Assembly: GCF_000350225.1 (NCBI RefSeq)
Contig: NW_005179085.1
Span: forward strand, 108,643-172,642
Source of the DNA: Chondrus crispus
Lineage: Eukaryota > Rhodophyta > Florideophyceae > Gigartinales > Gigartinaceae
Length of the DNA: 64,000 bases
Direction: 5' to 3'
Of the stretch, positions 23,359 to 33,504 are shown piece by piece. A program made the position numbers and the translations under genes. Position 1 is the stretch's first letter; each line of letters starts with the position of its first letter. The notes below the pieces were generated by a model, which did not search any database, had not been told where the DNA came from, and saw only the letters and a program-made list of their open reading frames with translations.

Positions 23359-23690
23359 ATGAGTGGCGAATATCCCACCTCGATTCGCTCCGAACCCGCC
23401 GATGTGCGAGAGGCCGCGCTCCGCGTCCGAGTCGGCGACGGCGACGCTGGTCCTCGAGACCGCGAACCGTCGCCCAAGTTCTCCGAAAGACGCGCTCGCG
23501 CGATGTACGATCGCATCGCGGAGTATATCGAAGATGTCCGAATATCACTCCGTATCGACGTCTCCGACAGCGTCTACGCCCGCTGTATGGATGAGTTGCG
23601 CTCCCTCCGCGAAGGAAGGTTTGAGCGCGTAACTCAGTCCTTGGAGAACCTGCGCGCCCTCGTCGACCAGGCACAGTCCCGTTTGGTCCT
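23359..23690 (+). pseudogene. Family 1 gag, N-terminal part (outer copy, split)
   Basis: Gag forms the particle in which reverse transcription takes place. The ATG at 23,359 (MSGEYPTSIRSE) opens the frame; the next 110 codons are charged and helical (RAMYDRIAEYIEDVR...SLENLRALVDQ) and match the other copy's first residues almost exactly. The frame is cut at 23,690, where an LTR in the opposite direction begins, and resumes at 42,938 with the 5-bp duplication GTCCT on both sides. The last codons before the stop come from the inserted LTR. Confidence 0.85.
23686..23690. repeat. Target-site duplication GTCCT (left)
   Basis: GTCCT directly before the LTR at 23,691; the same five bases follow the other LTR at 42,938-42,942. 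The flanking gag sequence is continuous across the insertion when one copy is discounted. Five bases is usual for Ty3/gypsy integrases. Confidence 0.9.
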
Positions 23691-24274
23691 TGTAGTATAA
23701 TCACCCCCAACGACGAGGGGGGGTGAGTACTGACAGTTCGGAAAGACCCCGATCGGCGGGAAGACAGAAGCACGGCCCACCCACGGTACCGAGCGCGGGC
23801 TCGAGGTAGCGGTGGTAGAGCGGGATCGGGGAGGACGGGCGCACGCGCGAGCGGTTCTACGCCTCGACGCCCCGAAGCGGTACTGGGTGACGATCCAGTA
23901 CCGACGGGCGGAGGTGGAGCCGGCTCGTGGGCGTGCTACGGTCCGCCCGCTTACTTTTAGGTACTTCCGTCCGTTTTACCTAGGAGTCGCACCGCGCGCG
24001 GGTTGAGGACGCGGATCCTTGACAAGTCCGTGCTTGTCGTCCTCCACCCCCGGCGGTCCGCTCATATTTAATGTACATTGTAGTCTATCATAACTCTACA
24101 GTAGTGCCGGTCTACCGACACTGTAACGCTGTCAACCGGCGGGGATGATATTCCACGTGTAGTACGCGTCCCGTACACGAGGAGGACTCGTGTGTGCGCG
24201 CATGGCTGTAAGGCTCGTTGCCTTACTGTCCCTGATCCGATCCTAATCTAATTTCCGTTTGGGGTTATACCACA
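23691..24274 (-). repeat. Family 1 3' LTR with internal inversion
   Basis: On the plus strand it starts TGTAGTATAATC and ends TTATACCACA. It is the 3' LTR of the minus-strand element, since the polypurine tract abuts it at 24,275. It differs from its partner at 42,346-42,937 by a few substitutions and by a 74-bp inverted segment (23,940-24,013) with about ten adjacent bases lost. An AT-rich block (CATATTTAATGTACA, about 24,063-24,077) is shared with all family 1 LTRs. Confidence 0.9.
23940..24013. repeat. 74-bp inverted segment within the LTR
   Basis: This segment is the reverse complement of 42,594-42,667 in the partner LTR, with one mismatch seen (near the CGCGTCC end), while flanks on both sides (GCGTGCTAC and GATCCTTGACAAG) keep their orientation. 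The outer copy's LTR at 22,708-23,281 agrees with the partner LTR, so the inversion is specific to this LTR. The partner has GTGGCG and a few more bases next to the segment that are missing here. Confidence 0.85.
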
Positions 24275-24311
24275 TCGACCCCCCCTCAAGAGTGAACGTC
24301 CGCGTTCACTC
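24275..24311 (-). promoter_or_regulatory. Polypurine tract and upstream hairpin
   Basis: On the minus strand a purine run (TTGAGGGGGGG) ends against the 3' LTR and should prime plus-strand DNA synthesis. Directly upstream lies a short palindrome (GTGAACG, CGGA, CGTTCAC). The same motif occurs at about 29,326-29,356 overlapping the end of pol, and next to the family 1b LTR at about 21,670-21,703. Confidence 0.75.
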
Positions 24312-24426
24312 CTGAGGCTTGTAGAACCTGTCCGTCACCTCCTCGCAGCCGAGCGACAGCCATCCTTACCGCCCACGTGATCCCCTGTCCGTCCGTGCTG
24401 GGTGCCTTCTGCTTTCCATTTTCAGT

Positions 24427-24830
24427 GAGCCGCGCGACGAGGCGCGACGAGGATCGTTATGTTAGTCAGCCCTCGCCAACGACGGCGAGGGCGCACGGCG
24501 CGACGAGGCGCCACGAGGATCCTTATGTTAGTCAGCCCTCGCCAGCGATGGCGAGGGCGCACGGCCCGACGAGGCGCGACGAGGATCCTTATGTTAGTCA
24601 GCCCTCGCCAACGACGGCGAGGGCGCACGGCGCGACGAGGAGCGACGAGGATCCTTATGTTAGTCAGCCCTCGCCAGCGATGGCGAGGGCGTGCGGCGCG
24701 ACGAGGCGCGACGAGGATCCTTATGTTAGTCAGCCCTCGCCAGCGATGGCGAGGGCGTGCGGCGCGACGAGGCGCGACGAGAATTCTTATGTTAGTCAGC
24801 CCTCGCCAGCGATGGCGAGGGCGCGGCGCG
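24427..24830. repeat. 66-bp tandem array with a hairpin in each unit
   Basis: The word GTTAGTCAGC recurs at 24,461, 24,527, 24,593, 24,659, 24,725 and 24,791, exactly 66 bp apart. Each unit contains GCCCTCGCC, six bases, GGCGAGGGC, a perfect 9-bp hairpin. Loop bases change between units while the stem is kept. Because 66 is a multiple of three, long repeated frames open on both strands; I regard those proteins as by-products. It sits near the 3' LTR of the 19.2-kb element. Confidence 0.9.
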
Positions 24831-25366
24831 CGCCTCCGCGCTGCTGGGCCTCGCTGCGCTCGGCCCGCGGCGCTCCCCGCGGACTTTTTCCGGCGCTCCT
24901 CGCGCTCCGGCTTCTTGCCCGCGTGCTGCCCATCTGCGAGAGGGCAGCAATTGTTGGTCCGACTCATACGCCACCCGTGTGCGTGCAGCGACTCCGTGTG
25001 TCCGACGTGCGGGCCGGTCTGACGGCGTATTGAGTATGATACGGCGCAGGGGCAGGCGGAGTGCATACGTGGTGCTCGTTGGTGCCCGCTGTACACGCGA
25101 GCGGTGATGGACTGTATGCCCTTACTGTATGCCACGATACGTGGCAGCGGTCGGTGCGCCCTATGCGTGCTGGAAGACACGCGGTAGCTCCTGTGCACTT
25201 GGTACGTGTTGTCCAGGGTGGCGTCTGAGATGACTCAAATAGTCCGTGACCAGTCCGCCACCCCCCTCTTGGTCTCCAAGCCAGCCCCGCCCGTAGCGTG
25301 TGCAGCCATTCCTCACCGCTCAGTGTCTCATTCCACTCTTGAGAGCTTCCGCCGACCATCTCCGGC

Positions 25367-27578
25367 ATGGCCGACTCGACCTCTACCCCGCGGCCGACGG
25401 CCTTGGTCCCATCTTCGAGTGAGGGTGGCCTCCCGGACGCGTCGTCCTGTCCGCGTGAGGCGACCGTCGACTTGACGAGGGGCCTCGCCGCTACCCCCGG
25501 CGTTCCAAAAGTGTCGCTCTCGTTCGACTACCGTGTCTGTAGAGCTGGTGGCCCCCACGGGGGGCCCGCCGCAGCTGGTATTGTCGTTCCGTCCAGCGAC
25601 TACCTCCCCTCCGCCGGTCGAGGTCCGGCCTGTCGACCGTCCGGAGGCCACAAACAATACCTCTCCCGGCGCGCTTCCAAGCCATCAGCCTCCTGCTTCC
25701 AATCCCTCTCCTGTCGAAGGAGATGGGGAATTACCCTCCACTACTCAGTGGTTGGGGGAGCCCTCGCCGGATGCTGCGCAGCTCCCTATCCGTGAGCTGC
25801 GCTATCCCTGGCGAATCCGCGGTCGCTCGAATGTGACCGTAGAGGAGTTCACCTCCTGCAGATGGCTCCGCCCCGATCTCGCCCGCATTTTTAAGATTTA
25901 CGAGGCGGGTGGAGCGGAAGAGGCGTCTTCGTCGCTTCACCTTTTGATGGCCGAGGGTTGGGGTTCCGGATACCAGGTACCCGACGAGTTACCTGGGGAC
26001 CGCACGTTTGCGTACAGTATTGCGGAGGTAGCCTACCTTGACCGCATGGGCTCACTCCTCTCTGGCTCAGGACAAGTTTACCCCCGACGGTTTGTGTTGT
26101 CCGAGGTAGCCGGACTATACGTGTCCCCTCGTGCTTACGCATTCACGAGGGCCCGAGTAGCTCTGCAGAAGTCGTCGTGCTCTCTAATGCGCTTACATTC
26201 CGTCTCCTTTGCGCATTACGATTGGTCCGCGTGCAGAGGGGAAGGCGAGCTGGATGGTAGAGTTACCCCTTCGGTCGCCTTCGCGTCCGGTTTGTCGACT
26301 GCGGATTTCCCTTCTCTTCCTGTAGTCGTGCGGGAGAGCTTCCCCTCGCTGGGGATTCATCCCCTTCTACCCCCAATTCTGAAGCATTTCGGTCTGGCTT
26401 GTGCCAACTCGCAGCACCCCGCCCACTCTCTTCTGACGTACAATTACGAACGAGAGTGGGCGTGGTCTTTGTGCTGCGCTTTCATGGCCGAAGTGCACAT
26501 GAATAAGAGGGTCTTCCTACAACCGAGTCCCACTATCTCATTTGTGGAGCGCATCGCAACGGGCATGCCCCGCGTTGCGCTTCGTCTTTCGGAACACGAA
26601 TCCGCTCACGTACCGTGGGCGTTCAATCACGTTATTGGTCTCATGAAACGGGCGGTGGAGGTGAGTTCGCAAAACCACCGCTCGTGGATCGACTACACCA
26701 CGGGGATCAGGTGTCCTTTCCTCGCGTATGATGCCCTGTCGGACGCCTTCGTGGCGCGTCCTGTCCCTGTCACCCCAGTGGGAGGTGGTACGGGAAAGAG
26801 GGGAGGCGTCGGTTCGGAGAGCCGGCGCGGTCGGCGGAAACGCTATCGCGACCTGGACGCTGTTGGTCCGGACTCCGTTGGCTCTGCACCACGTCCTCCC
26901 TTCATGGCACCGACAGCAGACAGCCCCCGCCTCGAGGGAGGTATCAGCTGTGTACAGGACGTCCTTCCCGTCCCTCCCCTCGGCGACGCGGAGCAGGGCC
27001 CCGACCACACCCGCTCCGTGCGGGCCCTCGTGCTTCCTCCAGGGGAACTGGCATCCATTCCCGAGTTGCGGCGCGCTCTAGGTGCAGCTCTGCGGCGTTC
27101 TTGGACTGTAGGCGGTCTTATTCGTACTCTCGGGTCGTGGTTTCTTGCCCGGAGTGACGAGGCGCGAGGGCTTCGTGACGACCTTGGGGCACGGACGATG
27201 GAACTACAGCGGTTGCAACACGAGCTGTCGTCTATGCGCACGGCGTACGAGCGCGTGTCGGGCGATCGAGAGCGCTACCGGCACGAGCGCGATATTTTGC
27301 GGGCACCCCTGCCGGTTTCTCTGCCCGTAATTCACGCCGCCCCCCGCGCTTCGGCGACTCCCGCTCTCCGTGATCCGTACGCTGACTACGAGGCAGCTAA
27401 TTCCCAGCCGCGAGCTTACAACCCTCCTGACACAGCTGAGCCTGTCGACGGCCACGACGTCCTGGCGATGCCCAGCGTCGCAGAGGTGGCGGCGGAGGCC
27501 CCCTCTTACCCCGGCTACTGTCCTTCGAGGTATTACGAACCGGGGTCCCGAGTGCCTTCGAACGACGCGAGCCACTGA
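25367..27578 (+). CDS. Antisense ORF in the retrotransposon 3' region, function unknown
   Basis: A long frame opposite to gag-pol. It is open from 25,476 to the stop at 27,578 (about 700 codons). No ATG starts it; the nearest good candidate is the ATG at 25,367 in the neighbouring frame (MADSTSTPRP), so a short intron or a frameshift near 25,480-25,560 may join them. The first about 90 residues are Pro/Ser-rich, about 90-400 look globular with many aromatic residues (RELRYPWRIRGRS, YNYEREWAWSLCC), about 420-445 are a basic patch (SRRGRRKRYR, possibly nuclear targeting), and about 541-590 form a charged coiled coil; the tail is disordered. I recognise no family. Antisense frames near the 3' end are known in some large plant Ty3/gypsy elements. 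The length and protein-like composition argue against chance. Confidence 0.6.
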
Positions 27579-29325
27579 GCTCGCTTTTGCCCTGGTTCGC
27601 CGCGAGTGTTAGCTGTAGCGCGTGCTCCTTCGAATAAAGGGATCCCGGGACCTTACTGCCCTTGGTCTTTTCTCATGCCGCTTTCCACGGGTGTTCTTCC
27701 GCGAGCGACCTCCTGGCATACGCCCGAGCCGTGGGGTCGCGCTATCTTCGACTGCGCCCCCCTTTTCTTTACCATTCGACACTCCACACCTCGCCATGGG
27801 TACAATCCCCTTCCTCTTCGCCATGTCCTTCCCAGTGCGGCCTCCGGTGCCTCTCCATTGGCGGTGCGGCGCGAGCACTTCCCGACACGTGCGGTGACCG
27901 GCGGCGCGCACGAACCGACGCACACGCTGCAGAAGACGGTCCAAGACGAGCTCGCAGGTTGCAGGTCATGTTGCGCCGCCCTCGGCGCGGTCGTTCTTGA
28001 CGAGCAAAGGCATTTGTGTTGTCGTGGGGGCCCTCTGTCTCAGGGCTGTGAAGGTCGCCCCGACGTCGGTCTTGTCGACGCCGGGGGTTTTTGCGCGGCT
28101 TCCGAGCACGAAGGGCTCGTGACGTCCCCTTGTCGAAGCCGTCATCGGCTCACTCACCACGAACGTCGGTGGTGGTGATTTGAATCGCGCTCGTCGCTGC
28201 ATGTCGGTCGTCTGACACGCGCGCGGCGCCGTGCACGTGTGGTCCGGGCCACCTGTTTGCCCGCGGCAATTTCCACCACCCAATATTTTTCGTTTCCGGG
28301 TAAGGTTGCGGTGTCGGCGCGGTTGCCCTTCAGCTGCCGACCACGGACGGTGTCGTCGGCAGGCTGCGTGTCCGGAGCGCCGCTTCCGTTGTCGCCACCA
28401 GAGAGTGTGTCTCCGTCGGGGTGCGGTACGGGCCGTCGAACCGGTCAGGCCGAGGGTGCGTTCGGCCATCCCGCGTGCCATTGCGTGTCTCGCATGCCAA
28501 CGTGCATGCGTTTGCTCACGTGAGTTGTCCATTTTCGCGACTACTTTTTCGTTAATTTTCTCCTGCCCGTGGTGGCAGGTTGACACCGAGTGCTGCACAG
28601 TAGGACTTATTTCTCCTCATTTTTTCCATGTTGTTCGCGTCGGCGGCCCAAGCACTGTACAGCATTACATCACCCCTGGGGTGACCGTCATCATCCCAAT
28701 CATTCTCTGAGGCCATGCGGTGCCTCTTTTGTCATATTATCGTGACAGTGGAGTGGCGGTTGTTCGTCCGCCCCCTCTTCCGTCCTCACTCCGCCCGTAC
28801 CAAAGTATGCGTACGCTACTCTTCACACCTCGCGCCTTGCTTTGTGCAATCTGTTCGCTCCCACGCTCACCTGGCGCAACTTGAGCATAAAGCCGCATTC
28901 TAGGCGGCCATCCCTGGGACGTTTCGTGTCCCCTAAGACGCGAATTCTCGCATCCCACTCCGTAAGCGCTCGCCAACGATCGGCTGACGGAAGCCTAACT
29001 GCTTCCGGTACCGGCTGCCTTGTGCAGGTGATCGTCTCGTTCGTCGGACGTCCTCTCGCCGCGGTTGCCAGACTTAACGGAATGTCCGGCGACCCAGTTC
29101 GGGGGGAAGCGTCCGACTTTTCTGCTCCCACAAAGGAGCATTCGCCTTATCCGTTCGAGTACACGTCGACCCTCGTATAGTCGGTCAATACGAGGGCCAC
29201 AATTCCTTGAGGTAGTCCGTACTGCCTCATCCTTACGCCTTACGTCGTGCGTCCTTGGGTTTCAGAAGTCAAATACGGCTTGACTTCTGTGCGGTCCTCA
29301 CGTCAACCGTAACGAAGCGGTTGAG
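27579..29325. other. 3' extra block of family 1, remainder
   Basis: GC-rich sequence between the antisense frame and the end of pol. Frames exist on both strands (27,606-28,178 plus; 27,966-28,598 minus) but have no motif and look compositional. An imperfect inverted repeat lies at about 29,266-29,290 (GTCAAATACGGCTTGACTTC). Nothing here can be named. Confidence 0.45.
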
Positions 29326-29356
29326 GGCCCCCCTCTCAAGCGTGAACGTCCGCGTT
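29326..29356 (-). promoter_or_regulatory. Second copy of the polypurine/hairpin motif
   Basis: The hairpin and purine run that abut the 3' LTR at 24,275 recur here, about 5.05 kb away, overlapping the last codons and stop of pol. The run here is GAGAGGGGGG on the minus strand. It may mark where the ancestral element ended before the 5-kb block was gained, or act as a second priming site. Confidence 0.7.
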
Positions 29357-31567
29357 CGCGTCAGATGTGAGGTTTCTGCCAGTGCGTCTCCGGAGGTGTT
29401 GGGCGTAACGAGACACCAACTCCTTTGGAACGTGAGTCCGGGCGGTCCATGTGGGCGTGTCGGAATCCGCCCACTTGATGAGAAACTCGATTGTTCCGTC
29501 CTCCATGGCTCGATGCCGGAGTAATCGTTCCACGGCATACTGCGTGCCCTCGGTGACCTTGTCGGCAAGGTCACTTGGGGTTGTTGTACTCGCCCGTGGC
29601 GCGCCCGTCGGTGGTGGCGCGTACACGCAGCGGTCTGCGGAGACATGCTCGGAGACACCATCACGATCGATCGTGATGGTTCGCCGGTCGTTGGCGAGTA
29701 CCCGGTATGGCCCAACGGCGGGCGACGCGAGTTTGTTAGACGTCTTTGCCCCATCGGTGGGTTTCAGGTAGACGTAATTACCTGGCTTGATACGTGCGTT
29801 GAGCCGTCTGACGCGCTTATCGAAGTCGCGCTTGTACCGAGCCTGCGTCCGGCGCAGGCTCCCGTACGCCTTCTGGATCGTGTCGTCCAACGTCTTGAGG
29901 AATTCAGCGCGCGCGTTGCCCCTATCGGACGGGGGCGCGTCACCGTCGGCTCTACGTAGAGAGAACTCCGGCGGGGGTCGGCTGAGGACGAGCTCGAAGG
30001 GCGTGGTACTCGTCGTACGATGTACGTGGGAGTTGTACGCGTACGTGAGCGGCCCCACGTACACGTCCCAGTCGTCCTGATGTTCGCCGACGTAATTCCG
30101 TAACATCGAAAGGATCGTCCGGTTGTATCGCTCGACCTGCCCGTTCGTCTGGGGGTGGTACGCCGAAGTGTACAAGTTCGTCACCCCCAGGACACGGCAC
30201 GTGCTGTGGAAGAACTTCGCGGTAAACTGCGGTCCGTTATCCGACAGTAGCGAGCGTGGGACGCCGTATTTAAATACCCACGCGTCGCAGAACGCGACGG
30301 CTACCGTGTACGCGGTTACGGTCCGCAGTGCCACAACTTGAGTCAGCTTGGTGAAACGGTCCGTAATTACGAGAAGGAACCGTTTCCCTGCCTTCGTCTT
30401 GGGTAGCGGTCCCAAGATGTCGATGGCGAGGCTCTCAAGCGGCCGTGTTGCCGGAAACAACTTCAAACGGTTGAGGTGTTTCCGCAACTTAACACGGTTC
30501 ATCGCGCATGTTCGGCACCCTCGCACCGTAGCTGCGACATCTGCAGCCAGATGGGGCCAGTAGTACTCGCGACGGAGCGCGAAGTACATACGGTTCTGGC
30601 CCGGGTGCCCCGCAATGGTTGGTGTGTGGCAGGGCTGGAGAAGCCGAGCCCGTAGCGTCCGTGGCACCACGACCTGCACGATGTCAGGGTCAAAGGGGTG
30701 TCTCCGTTTGAGCACCCTGTGGTGGTCCTCGAAGAACGCGGAGTCCCGGGACTCTGACTGTCGTGCCAGTACGGTCTGGCAGAAGTCATCCACGCGTTGC
30801 TCTTCGGCTATCTCCTCTAACGTAAGAGGGGCCGGAAGGTCGTCCTGCGGAGGGGCGACCGTGGAGGCGGGCACGCCAACTTCGGGTTGTTCGGCGCGCT
30901 CGATGTCGACAGCGTCGAACTCGTCGTTCTCCTCCCAGAACGAGGTGGGTCCTTCAAGAGCGGGGGCCTCTTCGTCGCCCCTCGGCTCGTCGCGCGTACG
31001 GACGCGCGACCCCCTTCGCGATCCGGCTTGGTTCCTTGTTGTCACGAAGACATGGACGGCCTTGTGATCGCAGCTCGCGGTACAGACGTGGTCCGCGAGC
31101 TCGTCCGACATGTCACGGACGGTCGTACCGGCATCGAAGGTGGGAATGTCGTCATCCACCTCGACGGCTGGGCGAGGGTCGTCGGTGACCCTTGGCGACA
31201 CGAGGCGTGACAAGGCATCGGGCACCTGGTGCACGCGCCCGGGGCGGTACTGGATGGTAAAGTCGTATTCCGCCAACCGCAGTCGCCACCGGGTAAGCCT
31301 TCCGGAACTCTCCGTGAAGGACATAAGCCATCGGAGGGCATCATGGTCCGTCCGGACGATGAACTTGGTACCTTCGATGTACGGCCGTAGTGTGCGGACG
31401 GCCCACACTACGGTAAAGCATTCGCGCTCCGTAGCGCTGTAGTTGCGCTCACTATTGGACAGTGAGTACGACCAATACCCCACGGGGCGCCAGTCGTTGG
31501 CGCCTTCGTGTTCCTGGAGCAACGTACAGCCCAGTTGATAGGCACTAGCATCCGTGTCGATCATGTA
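29336..31567 (-). CDS. Family 1 pol: RNase H, integrase, chromodomain (3' half)
   Basis: The second half of pol, uninterrupted. From 31,567 down: RNase H with MIDTDASA, ATERECFTVVWAV and VRTDHDALRW; the integrase zinc part (HTPTIAGHPG ... CRTCAMNR); the integrase core with AIDILG, LLSDNGPQF and PQTNGQVERYNR giving the D, D and E; and a C-terminal chromodomain-like stretch (QYAVERLLRHR ... IEFLIKWADSDTPTWTAR). The last supports chromovirus-type targeting to modified histones. The frame above 31,567 belongs to the inserted DNA transposon. Pol resumes at 37,237 with reverse transcriptase, in a compatible frame. The stop lies inside the polypurine motif. Confidence 0.9.
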   Translation of the reverse strand, partial: YMIDTDASAYQLGCTLLQEHEGANDWRPVGYWSYSLSNSERNYSATERECFTVVWAVRTLRPYIEGTKFIVRTDHDALRWLMSFTESSGRLTRWRLRLAEYDFTIQYRPGRVHQVPDALSRLVSPRVTDDPRPAVEVDDDIPTFDAGTTVRDMSDELADHVCTASCDHKAVHVFVTTRNQAGSRRGSRVRTRDEPRGDEEAPALEGPTSFWEENDEFDAVDIERAEQPEVGVPASTVAPPQDDLPAPLTLEEIAEEQRVDDFCQTVLARQSESRDSAFFEDHHRVLKRRHPFDPDIVQVVVPRTLRARLLQPCHTPTIAGHPGQNRMYFALRREYYWPHLAADVAATVRGCRTCAMNRVKLRKHLNRLKLFPATRPLESLAIDILGPLPKTKAGKRFLLVITDRFTKLTQVVALRTVTAYTVAVAFCDAWVFKYGVPRSLLSDNGPQFTAKFFHSTCRVLGVTNLYTSAYHPQTNGQVERYNRTILSMLRNYVGEHQDDWDVYVGPLTYAYNSHVHRTTSTTPFELVLSRPPPEFSLRRADGDAPPSDRGNARAEFLKTLDDTIQKAYGSLRRTQARYKRDFDKRVRRLNARIKPGNYVYLKPTDGAKTSNKLASPAVGPYRVLANDRRTITIDRDGVSEHVSADRCVYAPPPTGAPRASTTTPSDLADKVTEGTQYAVERLLRHRAMEDGTIEFLIKWADSDTPTWTARTHVPKELVSRYAQHLRRRTGRNLTSDANADVHA

Positions 31568-32247
31568 CCCTAGTAAACCAAACGCAGTGCCACCGCAGTA
31601 CGTACCGTGCAGTGCCTCCGTAGGATACCCGTAGTACGTGTGGGGTGCAGGAAGGGCACTTTGCTCTGCACACGTGGAATCCATATTGATACTGGGAGTG
31701 ACCCACAGTGGCATTACGACCCTACTGCGTACATACTACGGTGCCCTGCGGGTGCACTGCAAATGAGCCCCCTAGAGGAGCTTCTTTTATCATATGAAAT
31801 ACCTCATACATCGCCTATATTAGAGGCCATCTGATGGCGCCGTATGAGAATCGTACACAAGCCAAGTGTTTGCTTTCTACTCGCATGCACTTACACTCCA
31901 CGTTGAGCAATTGTCGACTTACGATTCGTATATCTATTCACACGTGTTCTCCTTTCAAGAATTTTCACCATTCATCTCATTTACCTCCCCACCGCCACCT
32001 TGCACCGATCCATTTCATAGTTCGTTGCGACCAGCCGCCAGCCGACCACGCCTTAATTTTCTCCACCTCTCCGCCGCGTTCCGTCGTTCTCGCTTTCTTG
32101 ACTAACCCCGCCGCAAAACACCATGGGGCCGACATGCGGCCCGTCCGCTCGTCCAGGGGCTCGCCCCCATTCGTCCGAAGCAAACAATCCATTGCACGTT
32201 GCGCTGAATGCCGCGCAGACTTGATATCCGCTCAGCCAGGTTATAAA
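31568..32247. other. Left end of the CACTA-like element, no gene
   Basis: Sub-terminal repeat region followed by pyrimidine-rich sequence. Overlapping short frames at 31,834-32,259 have no motif. Confidence 0.5.
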
Positions 32248-33058
32248 TCATCTTTGTGATACCCGACATCGCACCAGACATGGCGCAATTCTCGTCAAAT
32301 CCATTGAAGAATGCGGAACCTTTACCTGCATTACTTGCACTAAAGCCCCAAGATAGACATCGGGGACAATCCTAAGCAAGACGCTATCGAGCTTCTCAAA
32401 ATGGGAAAGTTGAGAAGCAAATTGGAAGTACGCAGACCTGTTCCATTGCGCGAAGCTCACGAAAATTTCTTTCACAATCCTGAAATCCCCGACTACAGCG
32501 CAAAACATAACGCTGGTGGACTGAATGGTAGTCGCTTCCTCTGTGATTAGGATAGCAGCCACTTGGGAAGTCGCACACCATGGGGTCACTTTCCTTTCAG
32601 CGAATCGTGCGACTGTCTCAAGAGACGCCTTAATCTCTACCACTTCCTCTTTGTCAGAATACAGAAATCGCCGCCGAAAATCCTGTCGTAAGGACTTCTC
32701 CAGTTACTCTCAATTCCAGATGAGTCTGCCGAAAAAACGCAGGGAAGTGTCTGAGAACTTAACTCTCATGTCTCGCCAAACACGTGAAAAACAACTTGCC
32801 CAGACGTCTGCCTCACTGACAGACCTCCAAACTTGGCCCATAGCAGTAAACTGTTCTCTGTCGCATGCCCAAACCCTTCAATAATGCATTCAGAAGAGTC
32901 TCAGATGATGGAGCTACACGGAGAGAGCAATGGCTCAGAGCGAGAGCTGCTGCAGACTGAGCGTCTACTTTTCCGTTCTTGATTGCGTCAAGAAAAACTC
33001 TTCCTGCCTCTCCGCAGGTAGGATCGATTTCCAAGGAGACGTCCGGTGATATCAGTGT
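32248..33058 (-). pseudogene. Unidentified captured coding fragments
   Basis: Two minus-strand frames look protein-like: 32,248-32,643 (EIKASLETVARFAERKVTP, hydrophobic middle, DSVLLRIVPDVYLGALVQVM) and the part of 32,813-33,211 below about 33,058 (SLEIDPTCGEAGRVFLDAIK, ALALSHCSLRVAPSSETLLN). They may be exons of one captured gene, with the gap as an intron. I recognise no family. Confidence 0.3.
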
Positions 33059-33184
33059 ATTTGTCATCAGTTGGGTAGAGTGATCATCCCATCGCTTGTG
33101 TACAGCGGGAAGCACGAGAAGCGCAATAAAAGAGTGTACGAAGCCACACAATACGGAAAGCAGAGTCGTGAACTGCGCAAAACA

Positions 33185-33504
33185 TGCCAAACTTCTGCCA
33201 TTTTGCGTCACAAGATCGGGCTGGCTGCATGAAGACGTACGTTATGAGCGTAGAAGAGATGAAAGAACCAAATAGCAAGACGTCAGCGTTGCGATTCTGG
33301 GCGGCGCATGCAGGGGTACTGAGCGGGTGGTATGAAAAAGTGCACTCACCCCGTGAACTAGGAAGTAGTGCAAGCTCCGACCCGTGCTCTATCGTTCTCG
33401 ATGCTCATGAGGCAGTTGTTGCATCCGTCCTGAACAAATTGTTGGATGATCTTGATTAGCGAACAGGACATGCAAGCCTTGAGCTTGCTCTGGGTCACCT
33501 CTGT
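33185..33504 (-). pseudogene. SPT4-like gene fragment with retained intron
   Basis: SPT4 is the small zinc-binding partner of SPT5 in transcription elongation. The minus-strand frame at about 33,504-33,358 reads LKACMSCSLIKIIQQF, then DGCNNC and ENDRARVGACTTS, giving the CxxC...CxxC zinc finger and the conserved stretch after it. A TAG follows, then codons for FTG. Just beyond is GTGAGT (donor-like, 33,349-33,344), and about 125 bp on a CAG precedes a frame with DAKWQKF, resembling the SPT4 C-terminal WVAKWQ. The fragment lacks its ends and has a stop, so it is not functional. The retained intron suggests capture from genomic DNA. Confidence 0.65.

Noticed and set aside
24427..24830. CRISPR-like array
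   Set aside because: Units are directly adjacent repeats with no unique spacers, in a eukaryotic retrotransposon.
24377..25198. Three long repeated frames (plus 24,377-25,033, plus 24,459-25,022, minus 24,422-25,198)
   Set aside because: They follow from a 66-bp repeat whose length is a multiple of three; no frame has independent support.
27966..28598. 210-codon minus-strand frame after pol
   Set aside because: His/Arg/Thr-rich composition without domains; overlapping frames on the other strand are equally open. Kept only as unexplained sequence.
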